Shown here in pieces: positions 1 through 7,068 of a stretch of DNA of 15,478 nucleotides. The DNA is from CAZUVQ01 sp964623915 (lineage in GTDB: Bacteria; Bacillota; Clostridia; UMGS1883; UMGS1540): assembly GCA_964623915.1 (NCBI GenBank), contig CAZUVQ010000038.1, positions 1-15,478 of the forward strand, written 5' to 3'. Within the stretch, counting starts at the first letter, position 1, and each line of letters begins with the position of its first letter. The notes beneath the pieces were generated by a model, which saw only the letters and a program-made list of their open reading frames with translations, was not told the DNA's origin and searched no databases. Both the position numbers and the translations under genes were made by a program.

Positions 1-167
1 CGCAGCATCAGCTCAAAGAGCAGTTCATCGTGCGAAGAGTAACTCAGCAATTCTGGTAGTTGCTCCATCGTATTTAATATATTAGGCTCAATGCTTTGCG
101 AATTGAGCTGTTTTCTAATTTCTTCAACTGCCAACGAAGTATCAGCAGCACCTGATATTTCAATCAT
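1..167 (-). CDS. Unknown protein, N-terminal 55 residues only (cut by window edge)
   Basis: An open frame on the minus strand starts at ATG 167-165 and runs off the left edge without a stop. It begins MIEISGAADTSLAVEEIRKQ and continues as a polar, probably helical stretch. A good ribosome site (GGAGGGG) lies about 5 bases before the ATG. The start lies inside the last codons of the upstream 288-residue gene (8-base overlap), which argues for translational coupling in one operon. No signal peptide, membrane segment or recognisable motif is visible in the part present. I do not recognise the family, and most of the protein probably lies outside the window. Confidence 0.6.
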   Translation of the reverse strand, partial: MIEISGAADTSLAVEEIRKQLNSQSIEPNILNTMEQLPELLSYSSHDELLFELML

Positions 168-1026
168 TTTTACCCCTCCATGCTCGTGCAGTGTATTGTT
201 GAGTTTGTAAGGGGTTTGAAAACCACCTTTTCCAACCTTGTTTATCTGTTTTAAATAAGCTGTATGAATACTTTGAAAGCTTCTTTTGTTCTGCTCTGTC
301 AAGTTTGCGAAAATCAGATAGATTATTCCTTTCCGTTTCTGAAAGTTCCTCATTTTTCTGCCTGCAAATATATTTTGACATTAGGTCAACACGCCAGTAT
401 TTGGGTCTGCATGTTTCTTGCAGATTATCTTCATTGAAATATAAAAAGTCCTTGTTTTCGTTATACCATGTCATAAAGTTCATATACTGCTGCCTTTTGT
501 TGTTAGGCTGTAATTCGGGTTTAAAATTTAAAAGCTTATTAGCAAGATCGTTGTCTATCGGGTTATCTGATAGTAAATAATATGCCACAAGAGGAAGTGT
601 ATCTATTGTATGGCTTTGATAAAATGCCCAGCAAAGGTCATAAATACATTGATCTTCGCGGTATCTGTTAAACATTATAGTAACAACCTGATCTAAAACA
701 GTATTGTCGTGATAAATAAGCAGAAGCTTAATGACAGCACGGTCAATTATATCCTGAAATGCATCTGAATCTATTTCATTGTCATAGCTGCTTTGAACTA
801 TCCACTTTAGGACATCCTGTTCGTGCATTTTAACCCGTGTGCAATCTCGGCTTTTGCAAAACCTTAAAGCAATCTGATTACGTTCATTTAAGTATCTGAA
901 TAGGTTATTCTCACGGATTATTCCGGCAGATGAATAAAGCTCTACAAAGCTTGCATCATCACTGTTGAGGTTTTTCATAAGGTCGGCTGCCTTTGAATTT
1001 CTCTTATGTAGGTGATTTGTTTGCAT
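160..1026 (-). CDS. Hypothetical protein of 288 residues, unknown function
   Basis: A complete frame starts at ATG 1026 with a GGAGGAG ribosome site upstream and ends with TGA at 160-162. The protein is soluble-looking and probably mostly alpha-helical, with no signal peptide or membrane segment. It contains scattered cysteines, including CKSRDC near residues 57-62, and a region rich in aromatic and charged residues around 190-230 (TWYNENKDF, RPKYWRVDLM). The C-terminal third is strongly basic and polar, with several lysine/glutamate runs and a tryptophan-containing tail. I cannot assign a family or a catalytic motif. It overlaps the next gene by 8 bases, so the two are probably co-expressed and may work together. 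A tandem hairpin repeat lies directly upstream. It could be an accessory or mobile-element gene, but nothing in the sequence proves that. Confidence 0.7.
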   Translation of the reverse strand: MQTNHLHKRNSKAADLMKNLNSDDASFVELYSSAGIIRENNLFRYLNERNQIALRFCKSRDCTRVKMHEQDVLKWIVQSSYDNEIDSDAFQDIIDRAVIKLLLIYHDNTVLDQVVTIMFNRYREDQCIYDLCWAFYQSHTIDTLPLVAYYLLSDNPIDNDLANKLLNFKPELQPNNKRQQYMNFMTWYNENKDFLYFNEDNLQETCRPKYWRVDLMSKYICRQKNEELSETERNNLSDFRKLDRAEQKKLSKYSYSLFKTDKQGWKRWFSNPLQTQQYTARAWRGKND

Positions 1027-1063
1027 ATATATATTCTCTCCTCCATACTAATCTTTGGATTTG

Positions 1064-1266
1064 TTATATCATAAGAGCAAGCCGCAACCGGCTTGCTACA
1101 CACCGATTCAATAAACGTATCAATGAAAAAGCCGTAAGGCTTTTTATATCTTCTCTACGTTTATTATATCATAAGAGCAAGCCGCAACCGGCTTGCTACA
1201 CACCGATTCAATAAACGTATCAATGAAAAAGCCGTAAGGCTTTTTATATCTTCTCTACGTTTATTA
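1064..1266. repeat. Two tandem copies of a 100-bp unit with two hairpins each
   Basis: Bases 1064-1166 are identical to 1164-1266, giving two perfect copies at a period of exactly 100; matching stops at 1063/1163 and 1167/1267. Each copy holds a hairpin GCAAGCCG-caac-CGGCTTGC and a second hairpin AAAAAGCC-gtaa-GGCTTTTT. The second is enclosed by an outer inverted repeat, ATAAACGTA...TACGTTTAT. The A/T-flanked hairpin could terminate transcription on either strand. The block fills most of the gene-free space between the 288-residue gene and the dipeptidase terminator. Perfect identity suggests a recent duplication or an assembly duplication. There are no spacers, so it is not a CRISPR array. 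Confidence 0.9.
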
Positions 1267-1312
1267 CATCATATGCGGTCACCCCCAATCTTGTTAATAA
1301 CAGCTAAACGTC

Positions 1313-1356
1313 AAAAAAACTCCCACATATTAAAAAGCGATAATATGCGGGAGTTT
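1313..1356 (-). terminator. Rho-independent terminator of the thioesterase-dipeptidase operon
   Basis: The arms 1317-1332 and 1341-1356 pair over 16 positions with one G-U type mismatch and an 8-base loop. Read on the minus strand the stem ends in a run of seven Ts (As at 1313-1319 on plus). It lies about 20 bases past the dipeptidase stop codon. Confidence 0.9.
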
Positions 1357-1374
1357 AATATATAAATATATTTT

Positions 1375-2277
1375 TCAGGCTCTTTCAGGCAAAGCCTGCA
1401 TAAATATTTTTTCCATGTTTTTATAAAAAATGCAATCAATAAGTTCATCATCATAATTCAAGGTGGCAAGTGCATCGGCAATTTTAAAAAGGTCCTCGGT
1501 ACCGCCTATTTCACGAGGCAGTTTATCCATTCCGTCAAAGTCAGAACCTATACCGATATTATATTTACCGCCGAGGGCACAAAAATGCTCAATATGGCTG
1601 ATAACTGTATTAATATCAGCGTTTTCTCCTAAAAATTCGGAATACAGATTGATTCCGGCAGCACCTCCCGAACTGATAAGTGTGCGAAACTGATCATCCG
1701 TTATATTCCTTGTGTTGGGGCAAAGAGCTCTGGAATTTGAATGAGAAGCGATAAACGGTTTTGTTGCATTTGCGGCTACATCATAAAAGCCCTGTTCAGA
1801 CAGATGAGAAACATCAACCATTATACCGAGCTTTTCACATTCTTCTAAAATTTCAAATCCGAATTGCGTTAGACCTTTGCCCTTTTCGGCAGAAGTACCT
1901 GCAATTTCATTCTGGTGGTTCCATGTAAGAGTTAGAAGGCGAAGCCCTTTATTAAATAATTCCCTCAGGCGCTTTATACTGCCGCTTATACCTTCTCCGC
2001 CTTCAATACCTAATAGCACACAGACACCGCTTGCACTACAAAGATCGTCTGTTGTTTTAATTATTTTAATGTTTTTTGTCTCACGGTCAAAAACACTGAT
2101 TAACTCATCAACTCTTTCGCTTGGGTTATGAACAGCATTATCAACCCATATATCAAGCACCTGAATATGAGTGTCATATGCCGAGGCTTTTTTAAAATTA
2201 TAATGTCTGTCACAATCGTTCAGGCTTTTTTCGCCAATTGTTTCAATGGTATCACAATGGGTATCAAATATTCTCAT
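1375..2277 (-). CDS. Membrane-dipeptidase family zinc peptidase (M19)
   Basis: This 300-residue protein matches the M19 (renal dipeptidase-like) metallopeptidases, which cleave dipeptides, often with broad or D-residue tolerance, using two zinc ions in a TIM barrel. The expected ligands are visible: His7 and Asp9 in FDTHCDT, bridging Glu92 in IEGGEG, His158 in VDVSHL, His179 in ASHSNSR, and Asp246 in GSDFDG. The substrate-binding TRNI segment is at 189-192. There is no signal peptide, so it is probably cytoplasmic, as is common for bacterial members. The start at ATG 2277 has a GAGG ribosome site and overlaps the end of the thioesterase gene by 14 bases, so the two are co-transcribed. A strong terminator follows. 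The substrate cannot be read from the sequence. Confidence 0.93.
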   Translation of the reverse strand: MRIFDTHCDTIETIGEKSLNDCDRHYNFKKASAYDTHIQVLDIWVDNAVHNPSERVDELISVFDRETKNIKIIKTTDDLCSASGVCVLLGIEGGEGISGSIKRLRELFNKGLRLLTLTWNHQNEIAGTSAEKGKGLTQFGFEILEECEKLGIMVDVSHLSEQGFYDVAANATKPFIASHSNSRALCPNTRNITDDQFRTLISSGGAAGINLYSEFLGENADINTVISHIEHFCALGGKYNIGIGSDFDGMDKLPREIGGTEDLFKIADALATLNYDDELIDCIFYKNMEKIFMQALPERA

Positions 2278-2986
2278 CTTTTACCTCAATTTCAAATTGT
2301 GCAGCCGTCATTACCTTTCCTTCATAATCTTCAATGCACACATGATATTCATTGCCTCTGTGATGTACAAAAGCTGATACTGTATCACCTGCACGAACGC
2401 TGCTGTGATAAAAAATCTTTGCCTTGTGAATCTTTGAATTTATCGGTACTGCCTCCTGCAAAAACTCAGCAAGGCGGACATTGTTGACATGACTGTTTGT
2501 GTCAGTATCACGGTTTGTCGCCGTTATGGTATATGATGCTTCGCCCTTTATAAAACCTTCCTCGTGCCTTATATAGGGAAGGCCTTCATAATAATCAGCC
2601 CCATAGGCACTGACAATGCTTTTATCAATACGACATGGCTTACCACTCACAGTATCTGTAAACACCCAGACGGTTGAAGCCCTCGCTATTTCTGTGCCGT
2701 CTTTATCAGTAACGGAAAACGAACGTTTCCCAAATATACGTTCAAAGCTCGTGGCATATGTCTTTATAAGAACTTCCTCTGCCTCCTCGGGATAACGATA
2801 AATTTCCGTGTTCATTGATATTAGTATCCATGCATTTTTTTTGCCGTAAAGATTTCGCAAGGAGAAACCGACCTCACGTGTATGGTCAATCGCTGCATTT
2901 TGAAAAAATCTTAGCATAGCGGCAAAGGATGCCGTCAAGGTTCTGTCAAGATCACTATACTTTACTTTTATTGTTTCCTTATACAT
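2264..2986 (-). CDS. Acyl-ACP thioesterase, double hot-dog fold
   Basis: This 240-residue protein resembles bacterial acyl-[acyl-carrier-protein] thioesterases, which release fatty acids from ACP in the cytoplasm. It has the expected two tandem hot-dog halves: roughly residues 1-125, starting with YSDLDRTLTASF, and 150-240. The second half carries the family's catalytic signature NSHVNN, with Asn164, His166 and Asn168. I chose ATG 2986 because AGAAGG lies 7 bases upstream and a good promoter (3018-3046) would otherwise lie inside the gene; a longer frame from 3070 overlaps both divergent promoters. It heads an operon with the M19 dipeptidase. Whether it sets acyl chain length or serves another pathway is not visible. 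Confidence 0.85.
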   Translation of the reverse strand: MYKETIKVKYSDLDRTLTASFAAMLRFFQNAAIDHTREVGFSLRNLYGKKNAWILISMNTEIYRYPEEAEEVLIKTYATSFERIFGKRSFSVTDKDGTEIARASTVWVFTDTVSGKPCRIDKSIVSAYGADYYEGLPYIRHEEGFIKGEASYTITATNRDTDTNSHVNNVRLAEFLQEAVPINSKIHKAKIFYHSSVRAGDTVSAFVHHRGNEYHVCIEDYEGKVMTAAQFEIEVKDENI

Positions 2987-3017
2987 ATTATACCTTCTAT
3001 TATCTAAAATTAACTGA

Positions 3018-3046
3018 ATTTTATCATACTTTTGAAAAAAAGTAAA
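3018..3046 (-). promoter_or_regulatory. Sigma-A-type promoter for the thioesterase-dipeptidase operon
   Basis: On the minus strand, -35 TTTACT (3046-3041) and -10 TAAAAT (3023-3018) are separated by exactly 17 bases. The -10 lies about 30 bases before the chosen ATG at 2986. It is divergent from the zinc-operon promoter; the two -35 boxes are only 7 bases apart. Confidence 0.7.
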
Positions 3047-3053
3047 TAATTTC

Positions 3054-3082
3054 TTGACAATCCGGCACAATGGAATTATAAT
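3054..3082 (+). promoter_or_regulatory. Consensus sigma-A promoter of the zinc operon
   Basis: Perfect -35 TTGACA (3054-3059) and perfect -10 TATAAT (3077-3082) are separated by 17 bases. Transcription should start near 3089, inside the palindromic operator that follows. Such a strong promoter fits a gene set that is normally kept repressed. Confidence 0.9.
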
Positions 3083-3099
3083 ATGAGAGTAATTCTCAT
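3083..3099. promoter_or_regulatory. Fur-family (Zur-like) operator
   Basis: The inverted repeat ATGAGA-gtaat-TCTCAT begins immediately after the -10 box and covers the expected transcription start. The inner 15-mer TGAGAGTAATTCTCA has the 7-1-7 geometry typical of Fur/Zur/PerR boxes, with one mismatch between arms. Its position predicts repression by blocking RNA polymerase and autoregulation of the adjacent regulator. That zinc is the signal is inferred from the downstream importer. Confidence 0.78.
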
Positions 3100-3112
3100 T
3101 TTGGAGGTCGTT

Positions 3113-3526
3113 ATGAAAAGCAGAACAACTTATAAAACCAAACAGAGCGATTTCATTCTTGAATACTTAAAAGAGAATACGGATAAGCAGCTTTCAATAA
3201 ATCAGATAGCCGATGCAATAGGTAATTATGTGGGGAAAAGCACCATATACCGCCGTATCAGTGAAATGACTAATAACGGGGTTATAAGAAGGTTTCGGGG
3301 TAATGATGGTAAATCAGTAGTATATCAATTTGTCGGCGAAGATCATGAGTGTGACAAGCATTTCCATTTAAAATGTATGGATTGCGGTAAGCTTATTCAT
3401 CTTGAGTGTTGGCAAATGGACGAGATTGCCGGTCATATAGGGAAAAAACATGGGTTTTCATTGGATTCAACGAAATGTGTGCTGTACGGGAAATGCGCAC
3501 GTTGCGCAGGGGGAGATATGAAATGA
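3113..3526 (+). CDS. Fur-family transcriptional regulator, probably a zinc sensor (Zur-like)
   Basis: This 137-residue protein has an N-terminal winged helix (about 10-75, with GKSTIYRRISEM as recognition region) and a C-terminal metal-binding dimerisation domain. The structural Cys4 zinc site is clear: Cys88/Cys91 in CMDCGK and Cys128/Cys131 in CARC. Possible sensory ligands are the His/Cys/Glu cluster around 78-98 (HECDKHFH, HLE) and His113. It is the first gene of a zinc-importer operon and sits behind a Fur-type palindrome, so it very likely represses itself and znuACB when zinc is sufficient. I chose ATG 3113 because GGAGG (3103-3107) precedes it; a start at 3083 lies inside the operator. 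The stop overlaps the znuA start (ATGA). Fur or PerR function cannot be excluded from sequence alone. Confidence 0.88.
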   Translation: MKSRTTYKTKQSDFILEYLKENTDKQLSINQIADAIGNYVGKSTIYRRISEMTNNGVIRRFRGNDGKSVVYQFVGEDHECDKHFHLKCMDCGKLIHLECWQMDEIAGHIGKKHGFSLDSTKCVLYGKCARCAGGDMK

Positions 3527-4461
3527 GAAAAGTATTTGCATTATTAATTTCTATGCTATTGCTGTTTACAGTGTACGGATGTGAAACAGTGGAAACCAAG
3601 GTAGAAAACGACAGATTAAAAATAGTAACAACAATTTTTCCGCCATATGATTTTGCAAAAAATATTGCCGGAGAAAATGCCGATATAGTTCAGCTTTTGT
3701 ATGCCGGAGCAGAAAGCCATACTTATGAACCAACGCCCAGGGACATTATTAAAATTGGTGAGGCGGACCTTTTTATTTACGTTGGAGGCAAATCAGATAC
3801 ATGGATAAAAGATTCTCTCTTGTCGGGTGAACTCAAGGGTGTAAACGCACTTTCAATGATTGATGTTGTTACTCTTTATAAAGAGGAACATGAGGAGAGC
3901 GAGCATCACGAAGAAGGGTTGAAAGAAGAGCATGAATATGACGAGCATGTATGGACCTCTCCCAAAAATGCCGTATTAATTTGTCAGGCGATAAGTGACG
4001 CACTTTGCAAAATCGATGAAAAAAATGCGCAAACATATAGGGACAACGCATATGAATATATAAATAAACTTGAAAATCTCGACAGGGATTTGGCGGAAAT
4101 CACAAGTAATGCAAAAAGAAAAACACTTATTTTCGGTGACAGGTTTCCTTTTTTGTATCTTGCAAGAGAATATGGCCTTGAGTATTACTCCGCTTTTCCG
4201 GGTTGTGCCGCAGAGGCAGAGCCTTCTGCATCTACTGTCTCGTTTTTGATAAATAAAGTTTTGGAGGAAGAAATCCCCGTAGTTTTTTATATTGAGTTCT
4301 CAACGCAAAAGGTTGCCGATATTATTTGTGAGGGTACAAACGCAAAAAAGCTTTTGCTCCATTCCTGTCACAACGTAACTAAGAAAGAAAAAGAAGAAGG
4401 AGTTTCGTATATTAAATTAATGGAACAAAATATAAAAAATCTTACGGAGGCACTAAGCTGA
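3523..4461 (+). CDS. znuA: Zinc ABC transporter substrate-binding lipoprotein (ZnuA/AdcA-like)
   Basis: This 312-residue protein should capture metal outside the membrane and hand it to the permease. It has a lipoprotein signal peptide ending in VYGC (lipidation at Cys20), the first-lobe motif ESHTYEP with ligand His66, and an acidic, His-rich loop at 121-140 before His142 in DEHVW. These are typical of zinc cluster-A-I binding proteins. The second lobe is unusual: where most members have a ligand His it reads GDRFPF (205-210), and a FPGC segment (Cys228) and HSCHN (280-284) follow, so the metal site may be built differently. I chose ATG 3523, overlapping the regulator's stop as ATGA with GGGGGAG just upstream, because it starts the signal peptide; a longer in-frame start would bury it. 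The stop overlaps znuC by one base. Confidence 0.9.
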   Translation: MRKVFALLISMLLLFTVYGCETVETKVENDRLKIVTTIFPPYDFAKNIAGENADIVQLLYAGAESHTYEPTPRDIIKIGEADLFIYVGGKSDTWIKDSLLSGELKGVNALSMIDVVTLYKEEHEESEHHEEGLKEEHEYDEHVWTSPKNAVLICQAISDALCKIDEKNAQTYRDNAYEYINKLENLDRDLAEITSNAKRKTLIFGDRFPFLYLAREYGLEYYSAFPGCAAEAEPSASTVSFLINKVLEEEIPVVFYIEFSTQKVADIICEGTNAKKLLLHSCHNVTKKEKEEGVSYIKLMEQNIKNLTEALS

Positions 4462-5168
4462 TGTCACTGATAAAATGTGAAAATTTGTCGCTTGCATATG
4501 ACGGTCAGAAGGTAGTATCCGGTTTAAGCTTTGAGGTAAATACGGGTGATTATTTATGTATTGTCGGCAAGAACGGCAGTGGTAAAACAACTCTTATGAA
4601 AAGTCTTTTAGGTCTGCATAAACCCTTTGAAGGCAGGTTTTTTTTCGGTGACGGCTTATCAAATAAAGAAATAGGTTATATGCCTCAACAGACAATAGCC
4701 CAGAAGGACTTTCCTGCCTCGGTTTATGAGGTTGTTATATCAGGTTGCCTGTCCTCCCACAAAATCCGCCCGTTTTATAGAAAAGAAGAAAAAGCCCTTG
4801 CAGACAAAAATTTAGAACGCCTTGGCATTTTAAATCTGAAAAAGGTCTGCTATCATGAGCTTTCCGGCGGACAGCAGCAAAGGGTACTGCTCGCGCGTGC
4901 ACTGTGTGCAACAAAACGCCTTCTGGTGCTTGATGAACCGGTTGCGGGGCTTGACCCTATTGTAACAGTTGAGTTATACAATATCATTAAAAAACTGAAT
5001 TCTATCGACAACATAACAATTATTATGGTTTCGCACGACATAAAAAGTGCTGTAAAATATGCAAGCCATATTCTACAGCTTGAAAGCACACCGCTGTACT
5101 TCGGTACAACGCAGGGTTATATCTCAAGCAGTGTTGGGAAGCGTTTTCTAGGAGGTAATAATGATTAA
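4461..5168 (+). CDS. znuC: Zinc ABC transporter ATP-binding protein
   Basis: This 235-residue ATPase powers metal import through the adjacent permease. All ABC motifs are present in order: Walker A GKNGSGKT (36-43), Q-loop near MPQQ (74-77), signature LSGGQ (134-138), Walker B LLVLDEP (154-160) and H-loop His192. Length is normal for metal-type importers. The start at 4461 shares one base with the znuA stop (TGATG) and has GGAGG 10 bases upstream. Its end overlaps znuB by 8 bases. The assignment to zinc rather than manganese rests on the Zur-like regulator and the His-rich binding protein beside it. Confidence 0.92.
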   Translation: MSLIKCENLSLAYDGQKVVSGLSFEVNTGDYLCIVGKNGSGKTTLMKSLLGLHKPFEGRFFFGDGLSNKEIGYMPQQTIAQKDFPASVYEVVISGCLSSHKIRPFYRKEEKALADKNLERLGILNLKKVCYHELSGGQQQRVLLARALCATKRLLVLDEPVAGLDPIVTVELYNIIKKLNSIDNITIIMVSHDIKSAVKYASHILQLESTPLYFGTTQGYISSSVGKRFLGGNND

Positions 5169-5979
5169 TCTTATATATGAAATGTTTTCCCATGCATTTA
5201 TTATCAGGGCAGTTATTGTCGGCACGCTTGTGTCCCTATGCTGTGCAATGCTTGGCACAAGCCTTGTTTTAAAAAGATATTCAATGATAGGAGATGGATT
5301 GTCTCATGTCGGTTTTGGCGCACTTGCCATTGCCTGTGTAATGAATGTAACTCCTTTGTATGTTGCTATTCCAGTTGTGCTTATTGCAGCTATTGCTCTT
5401 TTGAGGTTAAGCGAAAACGGAAAAATCAAGGGGGATGCCGCTATTGCACTTATTGCAACAAGCTCTTTGGCAATTGGTGTTACGGCAATATCACTGTCAT
5501 CCGGTATAAATATGGAGATATATAACTATATGTTCGGCAGTATTCTCACACTTGATAATACTGATGTTGTTTTCAGCTTAATTCTGTCTTTGGCAGTGCT
5601 TGTTCTTTATGTTTTGTTCTACACAAAAATTTTCGCCGTTACCTTTGATGAAAATTTTGCGGCTGCAACTGGGATAAAAACAGGGCTTTACAATCTTTTA
5701 ATTGCATCACTTACAGCGGTCACAGTTGTGCTTGGTATAAAAATGATGGGAGCTCTCCTCATTTCAGCTTTAATTATTTTTCCGTCGCTAACTTCAATGA
5801 GAGTGTGTAAAAGCTACAAAGCCGTCACCGTTTGCTCCATTATTTTATCGCTTGTATGCTTTTTTGCCGGGGTTATTATATCATACAAATATAATACTCC
5901 TACAGGTGCTTCAATTGTAATTATTAACCTTCTGGCATTTTTTATTTTTTCTGTTAAAAATTTAGTGAGGAAGAATTGA
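5161..5979 (+). CDS. znuB: Zinc ABC transporter permease (ABC-3 family)
   Basis: This 272-residue protein is strongly hydrophobic, with about eight predicted membrane segments, as in ZnuB/MntB-type permeases. The early GDGLSHVGFGALA segment (about residues 44-56) is the family hallmark, and the C-terminal half contains KMMGALLISALIIFPSL, the other conserved block. It forms the membrane channel for the ZnuC-driven importer. GGAGG precedes the ATG, which lies within the end of znuC. No terminator follows; instead the -35 of the next promoter overlaps its stop codon. Confidence 0.92.
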   Translation: MINLIYEMFSHAFIIRAVIVGTLVSLCCAMLGTSLVLKRYSMIGDGLSHVGFGALAIACVMNVTPLYVAIPVVLIAAIALLRLSENGKIKGDAAIALIATSSLAIGVTAISLSSGINMEIYNYMFGSILTLDNTDVVFSLILSLAVLVLYVLFYTKIFAVTFDENFAAATGIKTGLYNLLIASLTAVTVVLGIKMMGALLISALIIFPSLTSMRVCKSYKAVTVCSIILSLVCFFAGVIISYKYNTPTGASIVIINLLAFFIFSVKNLVRKN

Positions 5980-6004
5980 ATTTTTGAAAATTTTATCATA
6001 TAAT
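5976..6004 (+). promoter_or_regulatory. Promoter for the aldo/keto reductase-topB pair
   Basis: TTGAAT (5976-5981) and TATAAT (5999-6004) are separated by 17 bases. The -35 overlaps the znuB stop codon (5977-5979). The pair could also be reached by read-through from the zinc operon, since no terminator is visible between them. Confidence 0.7.
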
Positions 6005-6045
6005 GGAAGTTATTATTAATTATTCTTTTGAACCGAGGGGATTAT

Positions 6046-7053
6046 ATGAACGTTGTAAGGCTTGGTAAAACTGAGTTAACGGTGTGTAAAAACGGGTTTG
6101 GTGCTTTGCCAATACAGAGAAAAGGTTTTGATGAGGCTGTTTCAATTATTAAAAAAGCATATGAAAATGGAATAAATTTTTATGATACGGCAAGGTTTTA
6201 TACCGACAGCGAAGAAAAATTAGGAGAGGCTTTTTGCGGTATTCGTGACAAGGTGTATATTGCATCAAAGACAATGGCGAAAAACGGTAAGGAGTTTTAT
6301 TCTGACCTTGAGACGACACTCAGGAACTTAAAAACGGATTATCTTGATTTGTACCAGTTTCATGATCCTTCATTTTGCCCAAAGCCCGGCGATGGCAGCG
6401 GTTTATATGAGGCGATGCAAGATGTTCATAAAAAAGGTTATGTTAAACACATAGGAATAACAAATCATACACTTGCAGTAGCGAGGGAAGCCATAGAATC
6501 AGGTCTTTATGAAACGCTTCAGTTTCCTTTTTCGTATATTGCAGATGAGCGAGAGGTTGAACTTACAAAAAAATGTAGGGACGCTGATATGGGTTTCATA
6601 GCCATGAAAGGTCTTGCAGGTGGTCTTCTCTCAAGCTCTGAGGCGGCGTTTTATTATATGGCTCAGTTTGAAAATGTTTTGCCCGTATGGGGAATACAAC
6701 ATCAGTGGGAGCTTGATGAGTTTATTGGATTTGAAAAAAATCCGCCCAAAGCTGATGACAAAATAAAAGCTATAATAGAAAAAGACAGGGAAGAGCTTTG
6801 CGGTGATTTTTGCCGTGGTTGTGGGTACTGTATGCCTTGCCCTGTTGGAATAGAAATAAACAATTGTGCGAGAATGTCACTTCTTTTAAGAAGGTCACCG
6901 GCACAATTGCAGCTGACAGATCAGGTAAAGGCTAAAATGAAAAAAATAGAGGACTGCGTGAATTGCGGAAGGTGCAGCAGCAGATGTCCATATCAGCTTA
7001 ACACCCCGCTACTTCTGAAAAAGAACTACGAAGATTATAAAACTTTTCTTTGA
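6046..7053 (+). CDS. Aldo/keto reductase with C-terminal ferredoxin-like 4Fe-4S domain
   Basis: This 335-residue protein joins an aldo/keto reductase barrel (about 1-235) to a cysteine-rich tail. The catalytic tetrad is present: Asp47 and Tyr52 in FYDTARFY, Lys75 in IASKTM and His106 in YQFHDP. The tail has cysteines at 256, 259, 262, 265 and 274, and a second ferredoxin-type motif CVNCGRCSSRCP (304-315), enough for one or two 4Fe-4S clusters. This architecture is common in anaerobes; the clusters suggest electron input other than, or besides, NAD(P)H. The substrate is unknown. I chose ATG 6046, which has GAGGGG 5 bases upstream, over an in-frame TTG at 6028 that precedes that ribosome site. 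The gap to topB is 15 bases. Confidence 0.9.
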   Translation: MNVVRLGKTELTVCKNGFGALPIQRKGFDEAVSIIKKAYENGINFYDTARFYTDSEEKLGEAFCGIRDKVYIASKTMAKNGKEFYSDLETTLRNLKTDYLDLYQFHDPSFCPKPGDGSGLYEAMQDVHKKGYVKHIGITNHTLAVAREAIESGLYETLQFPFSYIADEREVELTKKCRDADMGFIAMKGLAGGLLSSSEAAFYYMAQFENVLPVWGIQHQWELDEFIGFEKNPPKADDKIKAIIEKDREELCGDFCRGCGYCMPCPVGIEINNCARMSLLLRRSPAQLQLTDQVKAKMKKIEDCVNCGRCSSRCPYQLNTPLLLKKNYEDYKTFL

Positions 7054-7068
7054 TAAAGGTGAAAACAA

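Noticed and set aside
1064..1266. Possible CRISPR array
   Set aside because: Only two abutting 100-bp copies with no unique spacers and no cas genes nearby.
2987..3070. Longer thioesterase start (28 extra residues)
   Set aside because: The extension covers both divergent promoters, while AGAAGG stands correctly before ATG 2986.
3083..3112. Earlier start for the Fur-family regulator
   Set aside because: That ATG lies in the operator at or before the expected transcription start and has no ribosome site; GGAGG serves ATG 3113.
6028..6045. TTG start for the aldo/keto reductase
   Set aside because: It precedes the only good ribosome site (GAGGGG), which fits ATG 6046, and adds six residues not needed by the fold.
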